The notes under the pieces: model-generated
Database searches by the model: none
Told to the model about the DNA's origin: nothing
What the model saw: only the letters and a program-made list of their open reading frames with translations
Shown here: piece by piece, positions 1 through 7,215 of the stretch
Position numbering within the stretch: position 1 is the stretch's first letter
Layout of the letters: each line of letters begins with the position of its first letter
Translations under genes and position numbers: made by a program
Source: Ruthenibacterium sp.
Lineage (GTDB): Bacteria > Bacillota > Clostridia > Oscillospirales > Ruminococcaceae
Length of the DNA: 22,475 nucleotides
Reading direction: 5' to 3'
Assembly (NCBI GenBank): GCA_020025235.1
Contig: JAHHSL010000032.1
Span: 1-22,475, forward strand

Positions 1-19
1 GCTGCGGCGCTTTGGGGTT

Positions 20-28
20 ATTATACCA
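20..28 (-). promoter_or_regulatory. Possible extended -10 of a gene leaving the window on the left
   Basis: Read on the minus strand the sequence is TGG followed by TATAAT, an extended -10 element pointing to the left edge. The -35 region 17 bases upstream (TCGGCA) is poor. A divergent gene beyond the window is therefore only a possibility. Confidence 0.25.
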
Positions 29-136
29 CAACCGGCAGCTTTTGCCGAGCCTGTATATCACGTTTCATAAAACCACAAAAGCGCTTTGCCGCCATGCATA
101 CCGTGCGCACTCTTTTCAACGTACGCTCGGATTCAG

Positions 137-151
137 TCAAGCATTGCTTGA
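137..151. promoter_or_regulatory. Palindromic operator candidate next to the -35
   Basis: TCAAGCA-T-TGCTTGA is a perfect 7-1-7 inverted repeat ending one base before the -35 box at 152-157. XRE-type regulators often bind such short palindromes at their own promoters, so autoregulation by the following gene is a reasonable inference. Binding is not shown. Confidence 0.45.
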
Positions 152-180
152 TTGGATTTTCCCCTGCACTCTGCTACAAT
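152..180 (+). promoter_or_regulatory. SigA-type promoter of the XRE regulator gene
   Basis: TTGGAT at 152-157 and TACAAT at 175-180 are separated by 17 bases, the optimal spacing. The expected transcription start is near 187, leaving a leader of about 50 bases before the AGGAG site at 227-231. Confidence 0.6.
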
Positions 181-239
181 AAAATCAAAAGAAACGGTGC
201 GCACCTCATCTTTCCTCAAAAAGAAAAGGAGAAAACAAA

Positions 240-1295
240 ATGCAAATCAATTTAGGCGAAACGATCCGCCATTTACGGCTGCAGAATTCCATGACGCAGG
301 ATCAGCTTGCGCAGAAGCTGAACATTTCCGCACAGGCGGTCTCCAAGTGGGAATCCGGTGCAAACATGCCGGACATCCAGCTTCTTCCCGATCTTTCGGT
401 CGTGTTCGGCGTCAGTATCGACGATCTGTTTTCCCTGTCGGATGACAGCCGCATGGAACGCATCGAAAACATGCTGTACAACACCGTGCTTATCACAGAC
501 GCCGATTTTACCGGGACCGTTCATTATCTTCAGGAAAAAATGTCCGATCCTGCCTTGAACCCCCGCGCCACGCTGCTGCTTGCGCAGCTTTACAACCGCC
601 GCGCCGAAGATTACCACACGCTTGCAAAACCGCTTGCGCGTGAAGCGCTGCGCAAGCTTCCACTGGAAAAAGACGCCCACAATGCGATTTTCGACGCCGA
701 AAACGGCGCCTATACCGACTGGAACTACACAAATCACTATGAGCTGATTGAATTTTACAAGGGCGTCGTTGAAAAGCACCCCGACGACCCCCGGAATTAT
801 CTGTGGCTTTTGGATCTTCTGATCGCGGACGGCCGCACTGCAGAGGCGCGCGAATATTGCAAGCGTATGCAGAAGGTGCGCGACAACTACCTGTGCGAGC
901 TGTACCTCGGTTCCATTTGCCGCGCCGAATGTAATCTTCCCGAAGCGCTGGAGCACTGGAACAAAATGGTGGAGCGTGAACCGGAAAACTGGCTGACCCA
1001 CGCCTGCTACGGTGACGCCATGGCGCGTCTGTGCCGCTGGGACGAAGCCCTTGCCGCATACCGGCGTGCCATGCCGCTGCGCCCTGTGCCGCGTTTTTAT
1101 GATTGCGAGGAAGCCTGCATGCAGATCTGCGAGATCCGCGGTGATTTCCGCGCAGCACTCGATATGGCGCAGCGGATTCTGGAAATCGAGCTGAACGACT
1201 GGTCGCGCGAAGGATACAGTGTGGAACGCATCCGCGAAAAGATTCATCAGCTGGAATCCAAGATCGCATCGGAGGACGGCGTTGCACAAATCTGA
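240..1295 (+). CDS. XRE-family transcriptional regulator with TPR-like C-terminal domain
   Basis: This is a 351-residue cytoplasmic DNA-binding protein. Residues about 4-62 form a Cro/C1-type helix-turn-helix with the usual hallmarks: a MTQDQLAQKL helix, AQAVSKWESG recognition helix, P-D and a closing F-G-V-S-I-DDLF. Residues about 95-340 are all-helical with repeated aromatic/alanine patterns such as EALEHWNKMVEREPENW and DEALAAYRRAMPLRP, typical of TPR units. In such regulators the TPR part usually senses a peptide or partner protein. AGGAG lies 8 bases before the ATG. The gene stands alone, between its own promoter and terminator, with two palindrome types at the promoter that could be its own operators. 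The target genes and the ligand cannot be read from the sequence. Confidence 0.9.
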   Translation: MQINLGETIRHLRLQNSMTQDQLAQKLNISAQAVSKWESGANMPDIQLLPDLSVVFGVSIDDLFSLSDDSRMERIENMLYNTVLITDADFTGTVHYLQEKMSDPALNPRATLLLAQLYNRRAEDYHTLAKPLAREALRKLPLEKDAHNAIFDAENGAYTDWNYTNHYELIEFYKGVVEKHPDDPRNYLWLLDLLIADGRTAEAREYCKRMQKVRDNYLCELYLGSICRAECNLPEALEHWNKMVEREPENWLTHACYGDAMARLCRWDEALAAYRRAMPLRPVPRFYDCEEACMQICEIRGDFRAALDMAQRILEIELNDWSREGYSVERIREKIHQLESKIASEDGVAQI

Positions 1296-1311
1296 CGCCG
1301 CAGCATTTTTC

Positions 1312-1354
1312 AAAAAGGCAGTCTGCCAACACGCAGGCTGTCCTTTTCTTTTTT
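1312..1354 (+). terminator. Rho-independent terminator after the XRE regulator
   Basis: An AAAAGGCAGTCTGC arm pairs with GCAGGCTGTCCTTTT, with one bulge and one G-T pair, and is followed by a T-rich run to 1354. It begins 17 bases after the regulator stop codon. Confidence 0.8.
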
Positions 1355-1437
1355 GCGCGGCATTTCATGTGCTGCTTGGGGCTTATCTTCCGGCAGCGGA
1401 CAGGGCTGATTTTACCGCTCTGTATTTTCGCTATATT

Positions 1438-1556
1438 ATAATGTAAGAGAGCGCCGCTTTTTCCGGCTTTTTTCGGGACCCAAACGGTACATTTGCAAAA
1501 ATTTTTCTGGATATGATTTCCTCCCGGTGCTATACTTATATATAATAATGTAAGAG
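1438..1556. repeat. 12-base direct repeat ATAATGTAAGAG upstream of the aminopeptidase
   Basis: ATAATGTAAGAG occurs at 1438-1449 and 1545-1556, each copy directly preceded by an A/T-rich stretch containing TATA. The copies are 107 bases apart and sit where a -10 and start region would be, so the segment may hold a duplicated promoter. Confidence 0.45.
1508..1536 (+). promoter_or_regulatory. Likely promoter of the M18 aminopeptidase gene
   Basis: TGC-TATACT at 1528-1536 is an extended -10. TGGATA at 1508-1513 is a four-of-six -35 at 17-base spacing. A second TATAAT lies just downstream at 1541-1546 and could serve instead. The coding start is about 50 bases away. Confidence 0.5.
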
Positions 1557-1593
1557 CGGATCAATTTACCCGCAGGAAGGACGAACCAAAACC

Positions 1594-2871
1594 ATGAGCG
1601 ATTTACTTTCTTTTTTGAAAAAAAGCCCGACACGCTTCCACGCAGTAGCGGCACTTTCCGATGCGCTGGACAAAGCCGGATACACCCGCCTTTCCGAATG
1701 TGACGACTGGCAGCTTGCCGTCGGCGGGAAATATTACGTCACACGCAACGGCTCGGCGCTGCTTGCGTTCCGCATCCCGCGCGCCGATTTTTCCGGCTTC
1801 ATGCTTTCGGCAAGCCACGGCGATTCCCCCACGTTCCGCATCAAGGAAAATGCAGAGATTTCCGGCCCTGACGGCTATCTGCGCCTGAATGTCGAACGTT
1901 ACGGCGGCATGCTGTGCGCACCGTGGATGGATCGCCCCCTCACCGTGGGCGGACGTGTCCTTGTACAGAACGGCGATTCGATCGAAACGCGCCTTGTTTA
2001 TGTCGACCGCGATCTGCTGATGATCCCGAACGTTGCCATTCACATGAACCGCAAGGCGAACGACGGCTACACCTACGACGCAAAAACCGATATGGTTCCC
2101 GTTATGGGCATCGGCAGCGAGGCCGGTTCCTTCCGCAGCGTGATCGCCCAGGCCGCCGGCTGCCGCGCCGAAGATATTCTCGGCCACGATCTTTTCCTGT
2201 GCCTGCGCGAGCCGGGCGTCATCTGGGGCATGCAGGATGAATTTGTTTCGGCGCCGCGTCTTGATGATCTTCAGTGCGCATACGGATGCTTTGAAGGCTT
2301 TCTTGCCGCACAGGAAAGCGAAAGCGTACCCGTTTATGCTCTGCTGGATAACGAAGAAGTCGGCAGCCTGACAAAGCAGGGCGCAGACGGCACCTTCGTC
2401 AGCGATCTTGTCGACCGTATCTGCGCCGCATTCGGCCGTTCCCGCGTAAGCGCGCTTGCAAACAGCTTCCTTGTCTCTGCCGATAATGCGCATGCGGTTC
2501 ATCCGAACCACCCCGAATACACCGATGCAACACATCGTCCGATGCCCAACGGCGGCGTCGTCATCAAATACGGCGTGCGCTATGCAACCGACGGCGCTTC
2601 GCAGGCGGTTTTCACCGCGGTTTGCCGCAAAGCCGGTGTTCCCGTACAGCACTTTTCCAACCGTTCCGACCTTGCAGGCGGTTCGACGCTTGGCAACATC
2701 GCCAATGCGCACACCTCGGTCAACACCGTGGATATCGGCCTTGCCCAGCTTGCCATGCACTCGCCCTTTGAAACCGCAGGCGCGAAGGACACCGATCACC
2801 TGATCCGTGCGATGACCTGCTTCTATTCTTCCGCACTGACCGAAAACAACGGCACCTTCACGCTGAAATAA
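1594..2871 (+). CDS. apeB: M18-family metallo-aminopeptidase
   Basis: This 425-residue cytoplasmic aminopeptidase should remove N-terminal residues from peptides, using two metal ions. The family's metal ligands are all visible: His75 in SASHGDSP, Asp224 in RLDDL, the Glu254-Glu255 pair in DNEEVGS, Asp297 in SADNAH and His389 in QLAMHS. The length matches bacterial M18 enzymes (about 420-460 residues), and there is no signal peptide. AGGAAGGA lies about 12 bases before the ATG. It is monocistronic, with its own terminator. It lies 0.75 kb upstream of a peptide-type ABC transporter on the same strand, so it may process imported peptides; this link is inference. The symbol follows common annotation of bacterial M18 proteins, and substrate preference (often acidic residues) is not readable here. 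Confidence 0.93.
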   Translation: MSDLLSFLKKSPTRFHAVAALSDALDKAGYTRLSECDDWQLAVGGKYYVTRNGSALLAFRIPRADFSGFMLSASHGDSPTFRIKENAEISGPDGYLRLNVERYGGMLCAPWMDRPLTVGGRVLVQNGDSIETRLVYVDRDLLMIPNVAIHMNRKANDGYTYDAKTDMVPVMGIGSEAGSFRSVIAQAAGCRAEDILGHDLFLCLREPGVIWGMQDEFVSAPRLDDLQCAYGCFEGFLAAQESESVPVYALLDNEEVGSLTKQGADGTFVSDLVDRICAAFGRSRVSALANSFLVSADNAHAVHPNHPEYTDATHRPMPNGGVVIKYGVRYATDGASQAVFTAVCRKAGVPVQHFSNRSDLAGGSTLGNIANAHTSVNTVDIGLAQLAMHSPFETAGAKDTDHLIRAMTCFYSSALTENNGTFTLK

Positions 2872-2883
2872 TCGCTTTGCCCT

Positions 2884-2921
2884 TACCGGCAGCTGCATCT
2901 TTGCGGCTGCCGGTATTTTTT
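2884..2921 (+). terminator. Rho-independent terminator of the aminopeptidase gene
   Basis: TACCGGCAGC at 2884-2893 pairs perfectly with GCTGCCGGTA at 2906-2915. The loop can form a further GCA/TGC pairing, and six T residues follow. It begins 13 bases after the stop codon. Confidence 0.92.
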
Positions 2922-3529
2922 ACTCTTTTCGCGGCGGACACTCGTTTTTTCCATCTTTGGAGCGAAAAATCCTGTTTTCTTTCCGTGGTCTTGCCGAAAA
3001 GCCGCGCTGTTTTCAAAAAAACAAAAAATTTCCTGCATCAAAAAAACATTTTTTAAAACTGCAGCCTTTGCATCCGGCCCCGTTTCTGTTTTACATACAA
3101 AGTCACTTTTCAGCCACTTTTTACCATAAAAAGCGGCAATATTCAAATTTTTTATGCATTCAGCATCGCCCTTTACAAGACGGACAGCTGTTTTAATAAG
3201 GCTTTTTCCTTTGTTTGTTTCTTTTGTGATGCTGTTTCAGCTTTTTTGCAAAAGAAAGGAAAGAATCGTTCAAAATGCATAAACATTCATAAATATACGT
3301 TCAATTGGTATATTTTTGCATAATTTACTGCCGCTCATTTTCTCCGTGCATTTGTCTGTCCTTGTTACGCGCACACTTTCTTCTTTTCACAATCTTTACA
3401 GATTCTTTATTTTCATCACGAAACCTTATGATTTTAATTATTTTTCTTCGATTTATTCTTATTTTAAAGCATCTGCGCTTTAAAAAATTAAAAAATTATG
3501 ACAGAACCCGCCCGACGCAAGGGCACGAC
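2922..3529. other. AT-rich intergenic region upstream of the transport operon
   Basis: No convincing gene lies here: the open frames lack ribosome binding sites and have low-complexity translations. Structure is visible. TTTATGCATT at 3151-3160 is the reverse complement of AATGCATAAA at 3274-3283. CGTTCAA is repeated at 3267-3273 and 3298-3304, exactly 31 bases apart. TTTCTTTTG at 3218-3226 pairs with CAAAAGAAA at 3249-3257, enclosing a small GCTG-TTT-CAGC hairpin followed by six T residues. These may be regulatory sites for the transporter, but no regulator can be named. Confidence 0.5.
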
Positions 3530-3558
3530 TTGACAAGAATGTGTACACCAGATATAAT
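3530..3558 (+). promoter_or_regulatory. Consensus SigA promoter of the transport operon
   Basis: TTGACA at 3530-3535 and TATAAT at 3553-3558 both match the consensus perfectly, with a 17-base spacer. Transcription should start near 3565, about 63 bases before the lipoprotein start codon. It is the strongest promoter in the window. Confidence 0.9.
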
Positions 3559-3627
3559 ACTTAATTATAACGAGGCTATATATATAATATGATTATGGCT
3601 TGGTTAATCATAGAAGGAGGAAAAACT

Positions 3628-5880
3628 ATGAAAAAAGCACTTGCACTGCTGATGGCTCTGTCCATGGTTTTCTCTCTCGCAGCTTGCGGCGGGTCTGAAA
3701 GCACTTCTACGGCACCGAGCACCAGCACATCCGCTTCTTCGGAAGCAGAAGAAGAACAGGTTCTTGCTCCGATTGCAGAGCAGAAGAGCCTTGCCAACAA
3801 GGAGTACGGCACCGATTACATCTCGCTGTACGAAAAGTTCGGCAAAGATGTAACTATTGCTGATGTTATTGAAGACGACGAAACCGGTACGGCTTATATT
3901 GTACGTGACGATGTAAGCTACGCGCTCGGCCTTGACTTCCTGTCCCGCGCAATGGTTTACAACACCGCAGTTCCCGAAAACAGTGATTGGGAGACCGAGG
4001 AAGACGTTTACGCTTCCTGGTACCGCCTGTTCATCACCCGTTGGAACCAGCTGCTCCCCGAAATCCCCCTGTACTCCAACGACTTCTACGATCTGTACAA
4101 CGCACAGATCAAGGGCGTTGAAGAGTTCCCGACCAACCCGTACTGGGCACCGAACCAGGCTCTGATCGACTGGACGAGCGAAAAGTCGGATAACTCCATC
4201 ATCCTGGGTGATTCTACCGAGCTTTCCGGCAAATTCCGCATGGCAGTGTTCGGTGCAGCTCAGCCCGGCGCTTCTGACCGCTCTGTTCAGGATATGATCT
4301 CCGGTCTTGGCACGGTTGAACCCAACGTGGAAGGCGAGCTTGTTTGGAACGACACCGTTGTTGCAAGCCACGAAGAAAAGACGAACGACGACGGCACGCT
4401 CACTTATACCATTAAGCTGAACAACGACCTGAAGTTCTCCGATGGTTCCCCCATTAACGCTAAGAACTACATTGCAAGCACGCTTGTGTTCTCCAGCCCT
4501 GTTGCCACTCAGGCTGCCGGCAAGGATCATCAGGCCGGCATGCAGCTCGTCGGTTATAATGATTTCGCAGCTTATACCGGCCCCGGCTCTGAAGAAGGCA
4601 AAAAGGAATTTGCAGGTATCCGTCTGATCGACGATTACACCTTCTCTCTGACGTTCTCTTCGGATTACGTTCCTTACTTCTATTCGATCATCTACGCATC
4701 GGCCAAGCCTGATTTCCTGCCCATGTGGCTCGGCGAAAACGACGTTGCCGATGACGGCAATGGCGCTTATCTGACCGACGGCTTCTATGCAAAGAACGGC
4801 GACTCTTATGTCATGGCCGATCACATCAAGGCCAGCGCATGGAACACGGATGACACCTATCCGTACTCCGGCATGTACACCATTGAAAAATGGGATTCTT
4901 CTACTCTGATGGTTACCCTGAAGCGCAACCCTGAATTCAAGGGCGATTACCGCGGCAAACAGCCTTCGATTGAAAAGGTCGTTGTAAAGCGCATCGTTCC
5001 GGCAACTCAGCTGGAAGACTTCAAGTCCGGCGGCATCGATGTTCTTTCCAACATCACCGGCGGTGACGAAACCAACGAAGCTCTTGCACTGGCAGACGCT
5101 AAAGAGAACGAAGGCAAATACGTTTACACCCACTATTCTCGCGCAGGCTACGGCAAGCTGGCATTCCGCTGCGACTTCGGCCCGGTTCAGTTCCCCGAAG
5201 TTCGTCAGGCGATCGCTTACTGCATGGACCGTGCAAAGTTTGCAAAAGACTTTACCGGCGGCTACGGCGTAGTTGTTGACGGCCCGTACTATTCCAGCGC
5301 ATGGCAGCACAAGAAGGCCCTTGCTGAAGGCATGGTCCTGAACGCATATGCAACTTCGGTTGACAACGCTATGCAGGTTCTGGAAGACGGCGGCTGGGTT
5401 TACAACTCTGACGGTTCCGCATATTCCGGCGAAGGCGTCCGCTACAAGAAGATCCCGGCAGACGAGATCGACGAACGCGACATCACCTTCCAGTCCAAGG
5501 ACGGCGCTTACAAGACCGTTAAGCTCGAAAGCGAAGACGCATACCTGATGCCGCTGTGCCTGAACTGGTACGGCACCACCCCGAACCCTGTTTCCGATCT
5601 GCTTGTTCTGGGCTTCCTTGAAAACCCGAACATGGCAAAGGCAGGCTTCGTGATCCAGAACACTCTGGGTGATTTCAACCCGATGCTCGACGAGATGTAT
5701 CAGAAACCGGTTACCGGCTCTTACGGCGGTGTCCCGATGTACACCTGCTTCAACCTTGCAACCGGCTTCCCGACCAGCGTATACGACCAGGCATACGGCT
5801 TCTCGATCGAACCGAACGAGTTTGATAACTTCAACTCCAACTTCATCAAGGATCTTGCAGACGCTTACTGGCTTGCATAA
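3628..5880 (+). CDS. Peptide-type ABC transporter substrate-binding lipoprotein (SBP family 5), rearranged
   Basis: This 750-residue lipoprotein should capture the substrate outside the membrane and hand it to the permeases encoded next. Residues 1-20 are a lipoprotein signal ending in S-L-A-A-C, with Cys20 as lipidation site; a Ser/Thr/Glu linker follows to about residue 45. Family-5 signatures include TYTIKLNNDLKFSDGSPINA near 259-278 and an AYCMDRAKFA block near 530. I chose the ATG at 3628 because GGAGG lies 7 bases upstream and the signal peptide starts there; an in-frame ATG at 3589 lacks a site. Oddly, residues about 110-185, with LLPEIPLYSNDFYDLYNAQI, resemble the block that normally ends this family, while the actual C-terminus stops early. 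Its length exceeds the usual 500-600. Substrate is probably peptide but unproven. Confidence 0.9.
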   Translation: MKKALALLMALSMVFSLAACGGSESTSTAPSTSTSASSEAEEEQVLAPIAEQKSLANKEYGTDYISLYEKFGKDVTIADVIEDDETGTAYIVRDDVSYALGLDFLSRAMVYNTAVPENSDWETEEDVYASWYRLFITRWNQLLPEIPLYSNDFYDLYNAQIKGVEEFPTNPYWAPNQALIDWTSEKSDNSIILGDSTELSGKFRMAVFGAAQPGASDRSVQDMISGLGTVEPNVEGELVWNDTVVASHEEKTNDDGTLTYTIKLNNDLKFSDGSPINAKNYIASTLVFSSPVATQAAGKDHQAGMQLVGYNDFAAYTGPGSEEGKKEFAGIRLIDDYTFSLTFSSDYVPYFYSIIYASAKPDFLPMWLGENDVADDGNGAYLTDGFYAKNGDSYVMADHIKASAWNTDDTYPYSGMYTIEKWDSSTLMVTLKRNPEFKGDYRGKQPSIEKVVVKRIVPATQLEDFKSGGIDVLSNITGGDETNEALALADAKENEGKYVYTHYSRAGYGKLAFRCDFGPVQFPEVRQAIAYCMDRAKFAKDFTGGYGVVVDGPYYSSAWQHKKALAEGMVLNAYATSVDNAMQVLEDGGWVYNSDGSAYSGEGVRYKKIPADEIDERDITFQSKDGAYKTVKLESEDAYLMPLCLNWYGTTPNPVSDLLVLGFLENPNMAKAGFVIQNTLGDFNPMLDEMYQKPVTGSYGGVPMYTCFNLATGFPTSVYDQAYGFSIEPNEFDNFNSNFIKDLADAYWLA

Positions 5881-5908
5881 TTCTACTGAAATGTTTCTTT
5901 GATAAGCT

Positions 5909-5958
5909 TCTGCGGAGTAGGGGCGAAAGCCTCTGCTCCGCAGATTGCTTTCTTTTTT
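5909..5958 (+). terminator. Hairpin terminator or attenuator after the lipoprotein gene
   Basis: TCTGCGGAG at 5909-5917 pairs perfectly with CTCCGCAGA at 5936-5944. Inside it GGGGC and GCCTC pair around a GAAA tetraloop, and a T-rich tract follows. Its place between the binding-protein and permease genes fits partial termination, and it would protect the abundant first message from 3' decay. That role is inferred. Confidence 0.85.
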
Positions 5959-5973
5959 ATATAGTAATATAAT
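5945..5973 (+). promoter_or_regulatory. Internal promoter candidate for the permease and ATPase genes
   Basis: TTGCTT at 5945-5950 and TATAAT at 5968-5973 are 17 bases apart. The -35 lies in the T-rich tail of the preceding terminator. A second TATAAT lies at 5980-5985. It could drive the downstream genes independently of the main promoter. Confidence 0.5.
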
Positions 5974-5992
5974 ATTAAATATAATGCTTCAA

Positions 5993-6109
5993 GAAAGCCT
6001 TTGCTTTCGATGCCTGTGTATCGTTGGACACCTGTTCCCTTTCCCCCTGTGTCTGAACGGGTAGCCAATGATATACAGGATGAGGCGCACCGTCGGGGCG
6101 CTTGCCCCG
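5993..6109 (+). other. Structured leader before the OppB-type permease
   Basis: Three short hairpins lie in this untranslated stretch: GAAAGC/GCTTTC at 5993-6008; CGTT plus GACAC pairing with GTGTC plus AACG between 6022 and 6059; and CGGGGC-GCTT-GCCCCG at 6094-6109. I recognise no known riboswitch. The long leader may only stabilise or space the second part of the operon message. Confidence 0.35.
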
Positions 6110-6155
6110 GATGTCACATCACCTGTTTGATCCCACCAAGAAACGAGGAATAAAA

Positions 6156-7199
6156 ATGGCAAAGTACACCTTAAAGCGAATCGGGTATATGCTTGTCGTA
6201 TTGGTACTTCTTTCGTTCATCATGTTTATGATTTACTCCCTTGTACCTGCGAACCGCGCATACCAGGACGCAAAAGCACAGCTCACCGCAATGAAAAACT
6301 CGATCCCGAAAGAGCAGCTTAACTCGTATTTCGACCAGATTTATCTTGATTATCAGCGCCAGTACGGCACGGATACCGATAATAAGGTCGTGCGTTATCT
6401 GCGCTGGGTAGGCCTTGCTCCGCTGTATGACGGCAGCTACAACGGCCTGCTGCAGGGAAATCTCGGCTTTTCCTATGAAAAGAAGCTTCCGGTCGTTGAG
6501 GTTGTCCGCGACCCGCTGCTCAACACCATTAAAATCAATATTCTGGCAACGGTCTTTGCTTTGGGCATCACGATCCCCCTTGGCATCCATTGCGCTGTCA
6601 AGCGCGGGTCCAAGCTGGATCAGGGCGTGCAGGTCTTTACCATTATCGGTTACAGCCTGCCTACTTTCCTTATTTCCATTTTGTTTATCTGGATCTTCTG
6701 TTCCAAGCTTGGCTGGTTCCCGCCCAGCGGCATGCAGACCCCCGGTTCCAGCTTCACCGGCGCAAAGAAATTCTTTGACGAGCTTTACTATCTTGCTCTG
6801 CCCCTGATCGTTATGACCTTCTGCTCGCTCGGCGGCATGACGCGCTATGTCCGCGCTTCCATGATCGAAGCTCTCAGCATGGACTGCATCAAAACAGCCC
6901 GTGCAAAGGGTCTGCGTGAACGCGCCGTCATTTATTCCCACGCATGGCGCAACGCTTTGATCCCCATTGTTACGCTGGTTGTCGGCTGGTTCCTCGGCAT
7001 TTTCGCCGGTTCCCTTGTTATTGAGGATATGTTTGCACTCAACGGCATGGGCCGCCTGATGATCCAATCCCTGCGCGCTGCCGACTATGACGTTGTTCTG
7101 CTGATGCAGATGTTCTATGTTGCGATCTCTTTGTTCGGCAACCTTCTTATCGATATCATCTACGGGCTTGTCGATCCGCGCGTCCGTGTAAACAATTAA
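6156..7199 (+). CDS. OppB/DppB-type ABC transporter permease
   Basis: This 347-residue integral membrane protein forms half of the translocation path with the next gene. A first membrane span lies at about 9-29, an extracytoplasmic loop follows to about 120, and further spans lie near 122-147, 158-184, 212-228, 266-290 and 314-338. The EAA loop that contacts the ATPase is clear at about 238-263 (EALSMDCIKTARAKGLRERA). The family landmark before the second span, NLGFSYEKKLPVVEVV, is also present. The first loop is somewhat longer than usual, with an extra charged helix around residues 38-75. I chose the ATG at 6156 because GAGGA lies 6 bases upstream and the first span begins just after; the earlier TTG at 6102 lacks a site. 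It is 16 bases from the next gene. Confidence 0.94.
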   Translation: MAKYTLKRIGYMLVVLVLLSFIMFMIYSLVPANRAYQDAKAQLTAMKNSIPKEQLNSYFDQIYLDYQRQYGTDTDNKVVRYLRWVGLAPLYDGSYNGLLQGNLGFSYEKKLPVVEVVRDPLLNTIKINILATVFALGITIPLGIHCAVKRGSKLDQGVQVFTIIGYSLPTFLISILFIWIFCSKLGWFPPSGMQTPGSSFTGAKKFFDELYYLALPLIVMTFCSLGGMTRYVRASMIEALSMDCIKTARAKGLRERAVIYSHAWRNALIPIVTLVVGWFLGIFAGSLVIEDMFALNGMGRLMIQSLRAADYDVVLLMQMFYVAISLFGNLLIDIIYGLVDPRVRVNN

Positions 7200-7215
7200 G
7201 AGGAGGAATAGAAAC

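Larger units (their letters stand above)
103..204. repeat. Two GTGCGCAC palindromes flanking the regulator promoter
   Basis: The 8-base palindrome GTGCGCAC occurs at 103-110 and again at 197-204, on either side of the promoter at 152-180. One copy lies upstream of the -35 and the other lies in the untranslated leader. This arrangement would suit a repressor that binds two sites. That role is inferred only from position. Confidence 0.4.

Noticed and set aside
3305..3592. 95-codon hydrophobic open frame upstream of the transporter
   Set aside because: It runs through the consensus promoter at 3530-3558 and has no ribosome binding site.
3604..5310. 568-codon open frame on the minus strand opposite the binding protein
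   Set aside because: No start signals or motifs; the plus strand carries a lipoprotein signal and family-5 signatures.
5993..6155. Riboswitch in the leader of the OppB-type gene
   Set aside because: Only short unrelated hairpins are visible; no known aptamer core could be recognised.
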